Source: Gonium pectorale
Taxonomy: Eukaryota > Chlorophyta > Chlorophyceae > Chlamydomonadales > Volvocaceae
Direction of reading: 5' to 3'
NCBI GenBank assembly: GCA_001584585.1
Contig: LSYV01000003.1
Coordinates: 4,152,820-4,216,819, forward strand
DNA length: 64,000 nt
The position numbers and the translations under genes are program-made. A model generated the notes under the pieces. That model saw only the letters and a program-made list of their open reading frames with translations, was not told the origin of the DNA and did no database searches. Below, in pieces: positions 47,215 to 58,500 of this stretch; position 1 is the stretch's first letter, and each line of letters starts with the position of its first letter.

Positions 47215-48935
47215 TTAGTACACGAGCGCGGCCTTGTTCTCGGCCAGGTCGTACGAGCCGCAATCCTTGGGGGTCATGATGAAGATCTGGAACACCTCAG
47301 CGACCATGCGCTCCAGGAGGGGCAGGCGCAGCAGGGCCTTAACGGCGTCCGGCACGTTCATGCGGCCGATCTCAACGATCTTGGAGTTGTACTGGATGAG
47401 CAGGTCCATGCGGCGGAAGAACTCGGGGTTCTCCACGTCCGGCACGGCGGGGAAGATGCGCTCCGTCGACTTGTTGGTCTCAATGATGACTGCGCGCGAA
47501 TGGGGACGGGTTGGTGCATGTCGGTATGAATCCGTGCACGGGCAGGGGCATGGCATGCTGGGTGGCATTGCAGCCACCAGCGGTGTAGCGAGTCCGAGTG
47601 CCGCAGAAAGGCCTCTCGGCCAAACAGCTACCCACCACCGTGCAACCAGGCACCTCCTCACCGCCTTCGCCCCCCCCCCCCACTTCTTCTCTCTCCGCTC
47701 CCTCCCGGTCTTCCAGACCCTCGTCAGTGCCTCCTCACCGTGCTGGTTGAACTGGGTGGTGTTCAGGCCCAGCGAGCTGTAGAAGGCGTCGCGCTGGTGG
47801 TCGTTCAGGTACATGGTGATGTAGACCGACAGGCAGAAGAAGCGCGACCACAGCTTGGCGGCCCAGTCGCTGATCATGTCGGGCTGCGACTTCAGCACGG
47901 CGCTGAAGAAGTCACCTGGAGGAAGATGGCAGAAGGGCAGCGGGGGTTTGGCGGAGTCCCGGACCACCAAGACAGGCTACGAAGACTTCCGCATTCTCCC
48001 CCAACTGAACCCCATTGCGTGGAGGCCCTCCCCCGAGTAGGACCCCTGCAAACACGTACCGTGGCGGTTCTCATCCTGGCACCAGTTCTCGAAGTACTCG
48101 AACAGCGGGTACAGCTGGTTGTCAGGGTTGCGCTGCAGGTGGCGGTAGATCGAGATGTAGCGCCAGTAGCCAATCTTCTCCGACAGGTAGGTAGCGTAGA
48201 AGATGAACTTGGGCTTGAAGAACGTGTACTTGCGGTTCTTAGTCAGGAAGCCCAGATCCAGCGCCAGGTTGAAGTCGGACATGGCCTTGTTGAGGAAGCC
48301 CGCGTGGCGAGCCTCATCACGCGACATGAGCGTGAAAATCTCAGCGACGCAGGGGTTGGTCGCCTTCAGGCGACGTCCCAGCTCCTTGTAGAGCAGGAAG
48401 CCCGAGAACTCGGCAGTGCACGAGCGCTCAAGGAACTCGATGAAGATTTTGCGCGTCGGGCCGGTGATCTTCTCGGCAGCAGCCTTGAAGCTCTGCAAGC
48501 CAACATCGGGACACGTCCCTCAGTCCAGCGGCCCCCCTCCCCCCTGACAATTCAGACCACCGTCTAGTCTGCTGTGGAGCCACTCGCAACTGGGCGCACC
48601 TCGTTGCGCACGAAGTGGCGCTGGTTGTAGTCCAGCTTGAACTCCGCCAGCATAGCGTCGAACTCCTCCATGTCCAGGTTCTTGTTCAGCTCAAGGCTGA
48701 ACAGGCGCTCCATCTCATCGAAATCGGTGGTGTAGAAGCGCGGGGTCAGCAGGCTCTCCTCGGCAGCGACCTTGATGCCGTCGCGCATCGTCTTGAAGTC
48801 CACGCTCTGCTCAGTAGCAGCGCTGGCAGACACACGAACAGCGCTGCGGCTGGGGCGCACAGCGGCGACGCGGGCGCGAGTGGGCGCCTGCTTGCCGAAG
48901 GCGCCGGTCACGCGCTTGTTCAGCATGGTGGCCAT
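47215..48935 (-). CDS. CTH1: Magnesium-protoporphyrin IX monomethyl ester (oxidative) cyclase, chloroplast
   Basis: Catalytic subunit of the aerobic cyclase that forms the fifth ring of chlorophyll (protochlorophyllide) at plastid membranes. Four exons, exact phases: 48935-48600, 48492-48060, 47915-47739, 47489-47215 (406 aa, the usual family length). The ATG at 48935 starts a transit peptide ([20 protein letters not shown], to SASAATEQ). The mature protein has [35 protein letters not shown], the diiron EXXH motifs in [10 protein letters not shown] and [30 protein letters not shown] and [12 protein letters not shown]. It ends ENKAALVY. In Chlamydomonas two isoforms exist, CRD1 (low copper/oxygen) and CTH1 (replete). 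From memory the N-terminus, [10 protein letters not shown] and the C-terminus are closer to CTH1; that choice is an inference. Two GTAC cores lie within 210 bp upstream (49055, 49137) but without further copper-element support. Confidence 0.95.
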
Positions 48936-49687
48936 TTTCGACAAGTGGTGCGGCTACCTATGTAATCAGCCTAGATGAAGGGGATCGATACCACCTTATG
49001 AGCTGCCGCTGCCGTGCCGGGCCGTGCGTGGCTTCGCGACGCTCCACACCGACATACGCCGTACAGCGAGGATCTGCTCTTTGCTGGCTCGCCCTGTTGA
49101 GGTCAACCGTCACTGCACTGGTAGTGCGGGTCTCCTGTACAAGTCAGTGGGATCAGTGGGGCCCATCCGGCCGCTGTTGGCCGTCAGCATGGCCCAAGTC
49201 GGTCGCGACGAAAGAGCTACCATGTCGGGAGAAGCCCGGGCTGATGAGCGTGTGAGTTTAGAATGCATATGATTAACAATGAGGATGCCTACGGGGACCG
49301 CACCGAACAAGGGGAACAGAGGGGGGACGTAAACTCCTCTCAGCAGCGTGGCTCCCCCAAATCCCGCACTTACCAGCCCCGCGGTGCATTGGTGGCGTGC
49401 ACCCCTGCTGCCTTGGCCAGGCCGCATTCAACGGCTGGCGGAGGCACAGACCTGCCGGCGGCCCCATGGGTCTTTGTGCGTAGTCAAGTATCCCGGCTTG
49501 CGCTAGGCCCCTTCGAGGTTGGATGAGCAATACCTCCCTCCCTCCCCTGCTCAAATCGTCTTGGATACGGTTTGCGGACTCAGTCACTGCACGTTGTTGC
49601 CGGCGGGGTGTAGCCAGGCCCTTCGGGCTACAGTATGCGAGGCTCATGAACTTCCACCGTATTCCAGGCGTCCGCTCGTCCGCTGAC

Positions 49688-49765
49688 CCGCATTGCCGTA
49701 TACCACCCCGCCTGCCCTGTTCGGAACGTCGCGCCCTCCGGTTTGTATTACCGTTGAGTCGGACT
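49688..49765 (-). repeat. Diverged family A fragment
   Basis: Plus-strand CCCGCCTGCCCTGTTCGGAA, then CGTCGCGCCCTCCGG and TGTATTACCGTTGAG. It parallels the middle of the copy at 9982-10098 (CGCCCGCCCTATTGGAAACG, TCGCGCCTTCGGGCGTGTAT). Confidence 0.5.
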
Positions 49766-49917
49766 CAATCATTGTAGCGTTTCAGGATATGCAAACACCT
49801 GCAAACATTCGCCATTCCTGGCCTCTAGGATATCCCGCTGGCCCCTTAGGGAGCTCAGGGGCGGGAGGGCCCGTCTGCTGCTCCCCCTCGCCCGCAATGC
49901 CTTGTAATGGACCGCCC

Positions 49918-49995
49918 CGCTGCAAACGTCGCACCTTTGGGTGCGTACGTCTGTGCGTCCCTTTTCCTGCTGTCTGTTGTTCTCTGACCCTGCCG
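49918..49995 (-). repeat. Diverged family A fragment
   Basis: Plus-strand AACGTCGCACCTTTGGGTGC, then GTACGTCTG, with a pyrimidine-rich end TCTGTTGTTCTCTG. The hairpin CGCACC-TTT-GGGTGCG keeps the base pairing of the intact copies (CGCGCCTTCGGGCGTG) despite sequence change. Confidence 0.4.
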
Positions 49996-50268
49996 GCATC
50001 GGAGGTCCGAGTCTGGGCAGAGCTGGCAAGGCTACCGACTACTCTAGGCAAGGCCACCGCATCAGTTTATTCTTAACCGAAACCGTTACAGGCGGGGACG
50101 CAAGCACCCAACATGCAAGCAGCCACACCGCCACCCCGGTCCTTCGGCCACTGAGTGTAGGTGTGCCTGCACCGTATGCATTGAATATACAGCGAAGCCT
50201 CCGCGACGGGGGCCAGGGTACTTCCGGGTTGGTTTTCGGGGTAGGTTCATCTCAAGCCGAGTGGGTTT

Positions 50269-50336
50269 GCGGGGCTCCTGCCGATTGTCCCCTCGGGTAA
50301 TGGCGGGGCTCCCGCCGATTGTGCCCTCGGGTACTG
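50269..50336. repeat. 34-bp tandem duplication
   Basis: Two units beginning GCGGGGCTCC and ending CTCGGGTA-TG, with three differences between them. Confidence 0.8.
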
Positions 50337-51285
50337 GCTAAGTGACACAATTACTCGCCCGGCCCGTCACACCCGGCCATCATAGGGACCGCGTGATGCA
50401 ACCCGGTGGGCGCCGTTCTGAACCTGCCACAACCCATAGGCCGCCGTAGGGCGTGGCGCTCTCGAGGCGCCCTGCTGCTCTCGAGCGGTACTTGAATAGC
50501 AATCAGAACACCACAGCATGCAGGGACAGCGATGCGAACTACATTCCACACGTGCGCCACCCCAGGTGCACGCAACAATGCACACCCACATCCATACCGG
50601 CAGATGGAGGGCATGCAGACGAGGAAATCGGGACACCCGTGCATGCGGCAGCCGCACAGGAGCGCGTCAGCTGGCCTGCAAAGGCGGTTGGGAGTCCCAC
50701 AGGCCGACGCCAAACTACGTACGTACAAGACTCGACGGCCGCGGTCCGCCGTACAGAGCAAAGTCTGCTATGCTGTAGCGTGCAACCACAGTGCGCTTGC
50801 ACGCGGTCCGGTCAAGGAGGGTCCCGCAACCCTGCAGTTCTAGCCTAATGCGCCTCGCAGGCATGGGCTTGCCCGGTTCCGATTGTGCGGGGCGCCGCCC
50901 ACTATGCCTGCAGCGCCGATCCCCAGACGCCATGGCATATAAAATCCTAGCAGCGGCGTAGAGCAGGCGCTGCAAGCTCCCTACCGGGCCTCACCGCTCG
51001 ATCCGCCCCTGGTCGGAATGAACCGTGACACCTCCATACTTGACTCGATGGTAAACTGTGGTACATGGTGGCCAATCCGTACTAGACATCTGGCAACATG
51101 CGTGTTGCGTCCTGCGTGTGCCGCGATACGAAGCCTCGCCGTCGCAATGCGACGCCGTCGCACTTGCACACAGCCGTCTCTGCCACTCACCCGTCCTGCC
51201 TGCTGCCCGCCTCGCCCGTGCAGCACTGGACGCAGCGACGGCGCCACCGCCGCCACAATGAGACGGGGCCCCTGACCCTGCCCCC

Positions 51286-54200
51286 TTACAGCAGCTCCCA
51301 TTCCTCCAGCTGCTGCTTATGCGCCTGGCCGCCCGCAACGACGCTGTCCGGCTCCTCAAAGTCGTCGTCCAGCCGCGCATCGGCCCCTCGCGCCGCAGCG
51401 ACATCGCCGGAGGCCAGCGTCATGAGCGGCGCGGCGCTGTGGCTCCGCGCCAGCTCGCCCAGCCGCAGCAGCAGGTCCTCCAGATCATCTGGAGAGGGGG
51501 GGAGGGGAGCTATTCAGTCCGTGGGCAAAAGCTGACTCACGACCGCCGAGCAGAGAACCGTTGACCCGTTCATACCAGAGCAACGAACTGGGGAAAGGGG
51601 AGGGACGTCAAGGCGGCAGCGACGGAGGCGACGCATTAGGCTCAGGATTGAGGTCTAATGGTGGCGTGAAGTTGCCCAGCCTCAACCGGAGAGGTGTTGG
51701 CAACCTCAGCTCACGGTCCGAATGACCTTCTGGGGTCAAATGCTGCGGTCGGCGGCTGAAGGGGAGGACGCGGGGCACGATCACAGGACAGGTGAGGTGG
51801 AAGCAAACGAGCGTTGAGCGCAGCAGAGAAGAGGGCAGCGGCGGCACCGCAGAAGCCAAGGGGGGTTGAGGACGTCACGGGTGAGGCACCCCAGGGTGCG
51901 GCCCGATGCGCCTGGTACGCCCGCGGCGATGATGAACGGCAGAGGCCAACAGCAAGCGGCCTCCTGGATTACGGGTGGATGACCGCGTCCACGGCACAGC
52001 GTGTCGAGGGCCGACCCGCTCGTTGCGGGCAGCGGAGGGTTCGCACCGCCCTCTCCCGACTGACCCTTGGGCACAGCGCACCCCGTCCTCCGCACCAAGC
52101 GAGTCGCCACTCTCTCGGCATGGTCTTGCTGTGCATAGCCCGTTGCAAGCATGCTCGGTGATGCCCATCGTAAGGGTATGCTGGAGCGCAGAGATGGATG
52201 TACTCGCATGCAGACTTCCAAGGCCATCTGTCATTCCCACCCGCAAATCTGCGCTCCTACATCCCTCGCGCATGCGGAGTGCATCGGAAGCAGGCGCAAG
52301 CGGCCACCCTCTGTACTTTCCTGTCCCGGCAAGTCAGGAAAAGACACGGAAAGTGCACACTCACATCAGTCGTGGCCAGCAGATTGTCCCAGAACGTCCC
52401 TCCTGACCTCGTGTCACGCCTCGTCGCTGCCGTCCTCGGCAGCACTCCAGTGCAGAGACACCCCTCGCATCGCGCCCTCCCTGCCACCTGTCCACCTCCG
52501 CGCGTGCGCACCTGGGCCCGTGACCAGGAAGCCAATCGCCATGGACGGGTCCAGAGACGCCGCCGGTAGCAGCCGCACCACCTCACAAAAGTAGCTCGCC
52601 AGTGCCGTCGCCTGAAGCTGGGACCCCGCCGTACCCGCCGCTTGCGGCGGCAGTGCCGTTGCCGACGCCGGTGCCGCTGTGCTCTGCCCCGGCGCGGCGG
52701 CGTCTGCCGCGGCCGCGTCCGGGGCTGGTGTCCCCGCCGGTGGCCGCACCGCTAGCTGCGCCTCGTGCGGGTCCAGGTAGAGGAACGAGCTGTCCTGCAC
52801 GCCGCACAGGAAGAGCGAGGCACTGGGGCGGCCGCCCACGATGCCGACGCTCTGCGGCCAGGACAGCACCTGCTGCAGCTGAGGCACGTACAGCGGGTTG
52901 ACCTGGTGCGGGGGTGGGCCGGGGGCCGCGCGGGAAAGGGGGGGAGCTTCTTGCTCACCTTGGAGAGGCGATTGGCTGCAAAGGTGGGATGTGAGGTTGT
53001 GAGATGTGATAGCGCATGAAGGTTCATCCCCTCTCGCTGATCACGCCAGCAGGTAAAGAAGCAGAGGCGCTCCGCGCACGTGTCCAGACAAAGAGCCCTG
53101 GCTCGCGGCGACAGCATGCCGCGGCAACCGTGGCGGGCGTGCTGTTACTGCAGAGCCGGCTGCTCACGAAGCCACAAGCAGCCACAGGTGTGCCGGCAGC
53201 TGCTCCGGCACTGGCTCCGGCGGAGGTGATGCCTCTTTACGTGCGGAGAGTTGTATGCGTCTCATCAGCCATCACCCGGTGCTTTCCAGTACCAATCCCC
53301 GGTAGTCCGTTGGCCCCCCATCGCTGCCCTGGCCGCGAGATCCCGGACAGCGTCGCCCACCGCACCTTGTCCATGCCCAGCGTCAGCGGCACCAGCAGCA
53401 GGAGCGGCGCGAAGGCAGAGGGCCGTCCGGAGGTTGAGGGCTCCTCCACTGCCCCCCGTAGCGCTGCCTGCTGCCCGCCGCCCTCCTCCGCCTGCCGCCC
53501 AGACGTCCCAGGCGTGCAGGCAGCGCCCGCCACGGACTCGCCGGCGTCGCCGTTTGCCGTTGCACGCTCATGGTCGTTGACCATGGGGGCCGGCCCCCGC
53601 CCCTGTAGCGGCCCCGGTGCCTCGGAACCCGCGTGGCTGCTGGCTGAGGTACCGTCCACAGACCCCGCCCCGTGCGCAGCGGGGGCCTGCTCTGACCTTT
53701 CGCTATCAACGGGCGGTGGCCCGCTGTACGGGCCAAGCCCGCCTCCTCCTCCTGCTCCAGCCGTGCCCCCGCCGCCTACACAGCCCGCTGCGGAGGTACG
53801 GCACTGACTCGTGCCCTGCGAATCGCTGCTACCAGCGCCTTCCGCTGATGCGTTGCCCTGGCTCCGCTCCTGCCCCTGCTCCGACGCCGCGCAGCACGCC
53901 TCCTGCTGCCCTTGCTGCTGCGCGCTGGAGCAGTCCTTGGCAGTCCCTCCCATTGAGAGCTCCCCCACTGCCTCTGGCCCTGCGGCAGCGGCGGCCTGCG
54001 CCCGGAGGCTCGACACGTCAAGCTCGGGCGCGCCCCCGCCTGCCCCGCAGGCCACGTGCAGGCGCAGTCCCATGGGTCGCTGCTGGCCCAAGCGGGCGAA
54101 CAGCGCCTCCAGGCCCTTACATAGCATCCAGGGGCCCACCCAGCGACCAGCGACGATACTGCGGACGTCAGCCGTTCCCCCAGGCAATGCGGAAGGTAGG

Positions 54201-55037
54201 GACAAGCGGGCGAACGTCATTACGGCGTGGGCCACAGAGCGGCCAGCTCTTTTCGTGAAGATGCGGGACTTCAAAAACCACATGCATTGCATGATTTGCG
54301 TGACAAGTGAGTGTTGCTGCGCTTACCCCGCGGATACCCCCGCCGAACAGATGCTGTGTATGGACAGCGGCGCGTCGGGGTGGTCCAGGAACAGCTCCAC
54401 CACTGGCTGCACCGCGCTCACGCTGCCGGGCTGCCGACTCCAGCATCGGCCCACAGCAATCCGGATGAGTGCCTGCGAGCGAATAATGCGCATGCTTGGG
54501 GCGGGTCGCATAGGCACAGCTCCTCACACAAAGGCAGGCAGCCATCGCGCTCCAAGGACCCACCTCGGCGAGCAGCATTTGCCCGCTGCGGATTGTGCAT
54601 CCCCAGCCAACATCGCTTTTGAGCATGGACGGCCCTGCCGCGCGAAAAGGGTTGCTCATGTGCGGAAGACGCGGAAGAACCCTAACGGGTGTTGCTCACC
54701 GAGCGACGGGAAGTCTTTGCGATATGTTAGCCAGAGTCGTGACCTAAAATCTGATAGTAGAGCCTCCAAGGACTGCGATGAGACCATAGTCAGAGCGAGG
54801 AAACAGGGAAAAGGATTTCGCTTGTCGCGACCGACCTCTGCATCCAGGGTCTCCGCTTCCCCGTTGCAGCCTCCATATGATTTGCCAAGAAGACACACCG
54901 GCTGCTGGGAAAGGTTCGTCGTGCCCTGCTCGGATGTGTTTCACCATGTTCTGTTGCCATTTCCAGCGCCCGCGTGATCAATCACCACCAACCTGCATCA
55001 TGTCCGCTAGTTTCCGTAGACTGAGCGCCTGGCTCAT
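51286..55037 (-). CDS. ATG4: Cysteine protease ATG4 (autophagy)
   Basis: Processes the C-terminus of ATG8 and removes it from lipid (peptidase family C54). Eight phase-consistent exons: 55037-54993, 54901-54836, 54772-54700, 54634-54564, 54472-54327, 54158-53366, 52902-52512, 51488-51286 (595 aa). Motifs in order: VCLLGKSYGG; SLEALLSDFRSRLWLTYRKD; SDVGWGCTIRSGQMLLAE with the catalytic Cys; APLSIHSICSAG; APLLLLVPLTLGMDKVNPLY; SWPQSVGIVGGRPSASLFLC; SFLYLDPHEAQ with the catalytic Asp and His; ASLDPSMAIGFLV; and DDLEDLLLRLGELARSHSAA, then PLMTL. Exon 6 carries about 200 residues of Gly/Ser/Ala/Gln-rich linker before the VPLTLGMDK strand, and exon 7 a shorter Ala/Pro-rich insert after DPHEAQ. The protein ends EEWELL, which fits a W-x-x-L ATG8-interacting motif. 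The first exon (MSQALSLRKLADMMQ) is the least certain part. Confidence 0.88.
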
Positions 55038-55225
55038 GGTAAAGGCTAGCTGCGAAAGCTTGAGGTAAAAGGATTGCCCCGCTGTGAGCGCCTGCGTGTC
55101 TGAGCCGTAGCTCATGCTGATTTTACCAATTATCGCAGGATTGCAACTTAGAGGCTTGTACTGGGCATCAGTCTCCCATCGGTCAAGGGTAGCACACAGC
55201 CAGGGCCCAGTGCGCGATGAGCTAC

Positions 55226-55360
55226 GCTACTGAGAATTTCTGCCTACTGGTGCTAAAAGCAGGAAGATTCTAGTGTGCGTTTGAAAAAGTTTGCACGGCG
55301 TTCCTGTGCGCAACCGCTGCTGGGTGCTTTCAAGGGCACCAGTGAGAAATTCTCAGTAGC
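55226..55360. repeat. 135-bp hairpin element with ~25-28-bp inverted arms
   Basis: Left arm 55226-55253 (GCTACTGAGAATTTCTGCCT, then ACTGGTGC) and right arm 55336-55360 (GCACCAGTGAGAAATTCTCA, then GTAGC) pair with one 3-nt bulge. The inner part can pair further (AAAGCA). It is MITE-like or a possible small-RNA precursor. Confidence 0.8.
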
Positions 55361-55428
55361 TACAGCGTGAACCAATAACGTGACAATTACTTAGCGTCAC
55401 CACAACGGTTAACGTGTTTGGCGCCCTT

Positions 55429-55463
55429 GCGGCCGCTTAGCGGCCGCTCACGCTGGCAGCGTG
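55429..55463. repeat. Two adjacent palindromes upstream of the WD40 start
   Basis: GCGGCCGC-TTA-GCGGCCGC (55429-55447) and CACGCT-GGC-AGCGTG (55449-55463), 40 bp before the ATG and so probably in the leader. Confidence 0.8.
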
Positions 55464-55502
55464 CTGTAGATCGATCGCCTTGACTAGATAGCTTAGCCTG
55501 CC

Positions 55503-58500
55503 ATGGACGACTGGGGTGGTGGTAGGAGTGGCGGATACCGCGGCCGGGGCTCGCGCGGGGGCTTCGGTGGCGGTGGTGGCCGCTACAACGATCAGTACTA
55601 CAGTGGTGGAAGAGGCGGCGGCAGAGGTGGTGGTGGCTATTATGACGACCGCGGGGGTGCTGGCGGATACTACGATGCGCCCGGCCCCAGCCGTGGCGGG
55701 GGCCGCGGGGGTGGCCGCGGTGGCGGCTACAACGAAGGCTACCAGGGTGCTGGCTACCAAGGAGGTGGCTACCAGGGAGGCGGATACGAGGGCGGTGGCT
55801 ACCAGGGAGGCGGATACCGGGGAGGCGGAGGCGGGCGGTTCAACGATGGTGGATCTCGCCGCGGCTTCCGCGGAGGCCGGTCCTGGCACAACCCCGGTAG
55901 GTCAGCAATCTGAGGGCACAGCACTCTGGGCCGCATCCCGCGGCGCCACACGGTGCAGCAACTTCCCCGAGCAGCGCAGCGCCATGGCCCCGCCGGCCCA
56001 CTGCATGGCTGACAGCTGCCCGTGGCTCCCGCCGCGCAGGGCAAAAGCGGCAACAGCAGTACAACGCGAATCCGCCGCCGAACCTCTCCTTGCTAAAGAC
56101 CATCCAGGCGCATACTGGGGCCGTCACGTGCCTGGCGTACGACCAGGCCACCAACGCGGTGAGGAATGTGCCGATGCCTGGGGAATTGCCCCCCCCCCAA
56201 AACCGATAACCCTATGACCCGGGGGGCCGGGTCAAACACCTTAAAGGTCTGGTCACGGTATTCCCTACGGGCGGGGTCTGCGGGGAGCTTAGAAGCGGGG
56301 CGGTTATGCGCTGGTGCTCTCCTTCACTCGTGGCTTCCCTTCATCGAGGTACTTGACCACCAGCTGTGCTCCTTCCTCCCCGCCCGCCGTCTACCCCGCT
56401 TCCGCAGCTGTTCACTGGGTCGAAAGACGGCAAAGTAAAGCAGTGGGACTGCAGCACCGGACAGGTGGGCAGAGCCGCACGCGGCTCGCGGGACGAAAGT
56501 ACGGGGGCTGTTTGGCGCCGCGGCCCAGAGCGCGCTACTGGCAGGGCTGCAGGTCCGGTCGTATAGTAGGACCCAGCACCGGACAGGTATCACGTTGGGG
56601 CACGAAGGCGGGAGCCGGAGGCACCCGCTCGCGCATGCCGTGACACGGCGTGCTCTGCACCTGTCTGGGGCCGCACCCGCGACGCGTCGGGTCGAGTGTT
56701 GCTGTATTCGTATGGTGCCGCGTGGTATCGTGCCCGTGCCCGTGCCGCGTATTTCAATGTGGCTTTGGGGGCAATCAGCGCCGACAACGCTGGCAGGGGA
56801 GGCTGGCGGCGGCCCGCTGGCCGGCTCTGAGTCCGGTACTGGCATCTGAACGGAAGTGGAGGGGCATCCAGCCGAGCACGCGGCCGGCGCCGCGTGGGTT
56901 GCTGCCGGTCGATGCCGGGCGGCCGTGGTCCCCATCTGCCTCCCGCAGTGGGGCAGTGGGCGGCTGGCGGCTGGATAACAGCTGCCCGCGCGCACCGGCG
57001 CCAGCACCAAACTCCGCATCGGGTACCCGCAGAGCCTCCCGGGCGGGTGTGCTCGGGCTGTTGTGTCCCGCACCCCCCTCCACCCTTGATGCTGCTGCAG
57101 CCGTCCTCCGCCCCGCCGCCGCGGCGGTACGGTCCGTACTTGCCGCGCATCATCGCCCGCCTCCCTTACCGTTTGTGCAACACCCATCCTCCGGGCTCGT
57201 GTCCCGCTGTGTCCAGACGCGTCAAAGCCAATACATCCGACATTTGCCCATCCTGCAATGATCCCGTCCCCGACCGCTGCCGTTGCCCCCGCCACAGACG
57301 GTGTACGAGGAGAGCCTCGGGGGGCAGGTGGACACCATCCTGTACATGCAGGGTTTTATGTTTGTGGCGTACGTCAAGGGGTCGGACCCGCGCAACCAGG
57401 AGGGCATCATCAACTTCTACAACACCACCGCCGGCAAGACGCAGATGATCCCGGGGCACCGAGTGAGCAGGCGGAGGGGCGGGCGAGGGAGGGGGCGGGC
57501 GGGCCAGTCGTGGGGTGTGGAGGACAGGTGTGGGGGGCCCGTGCGGGGGCGGTTCTCGGTGGGCGGAAGCCAGTTTTGTGGCATGTTTTATGAGCGGTGG
57601 ATGTGTGCGACGCCCCCGTGTTAACGCCGCATGACCATCGTGGCCCCGTTCTTCACCTCCCCCATTGTCCGAAACGCGTCCCCACCCCCACCCCCTGGCA
57701 GGGCCACATCAACCAGCTGCTCGCCGCCAACAGCTTCTTGTTCAGCGGCGGCCAGGACGCCAGCATACGGGTGTGGGGCATGGAGGGAGAGGCGTTCGTG
57801 TGCAAGGTGCGTCGCAAGCACGTCGGGGCACAGCGTCGGGCACGGCTTGCCAGCGCCCTCGTGGGGCCGCTGGGCGCAAGGGCGAGCAAGACGGCGCACA
57901 GGCGTGCAGAGCCCGGGGCGGAGGCGCTGGGGCGTTAGCGCCGCCACCACGTAGATGGGCATGAGCTCTTACCACGAAGCTTGGCGCGTCATGGCGCCCC
58001 ATGCGCACTCGCCCCGCCCGGTGCAACCCAGCTCCGGCCAGCATCTCCGCTGCACCTCCCCTTGACGCATCATAGCGCTCCTTCCCCTACAAGAGACCCT
58101 TCACATGGACGCCAGTGCGTTCGCGTCAACCGTTCACTCCTGAAAACCCCCTACACCCCCGCAGTGCAAACCGGCTGACCGACGCGCTGCTTGCAGCCGA
58201 CTGGGTACACCGTTTGTATCGCCAGCACGCCGGGCCGAGTGGCCTACCCGCAGCTCCCTGCGTGCCGTGCCGGGTATTACCCCACCACCACCTCCCCACC
58301 TCTGCCCCCGGCCCCACAAGCGAAGAAGCGTCGCCGCCCGGCAAACAACCCCCGCCTCGGCGCCTGCCCCTCCACCGATTCTGCATAACACGAGCTTACG
58401 ACCCGTTTCTCGTCTTCGCCACCGCCCCTCCGACGCCCGCAGAACATCCTCGACAAGGACAAGGGCGGCCACACGCACTCGATCTATTGCATCGAGATGG

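Larger units (their letters stand above)
48936..51285. other. Intergenic region upstream of the cyclase gene, 2.35 kb
   Basis: Holds the cyclase promoter and the 3' side of ATG4. It contains two diverged family A pieces (49688-49765, 49918-49995) and a 34-bp tandem duplication (50269-50336). No coding exon is recognised. Confidence 0.55.
55038..55502. promoter_or_regulatory. Divergent region upstream of ATG4 and the WD40 gene
   Basis: 465 bp between two opposite ATGs. It contains a 135-bp hairpin element (55226-55360) and two adjacent palindromes (55429-55463). No TATA box is obvious. Confidence 0.5.

Noticed and set aside
49053..49140. GTAC cores upstream of the cyclase as copper-response elements
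   Set aside because: GTAC is very common in this genome's non-coding DNA; two copies alone do not support a regulatory site.
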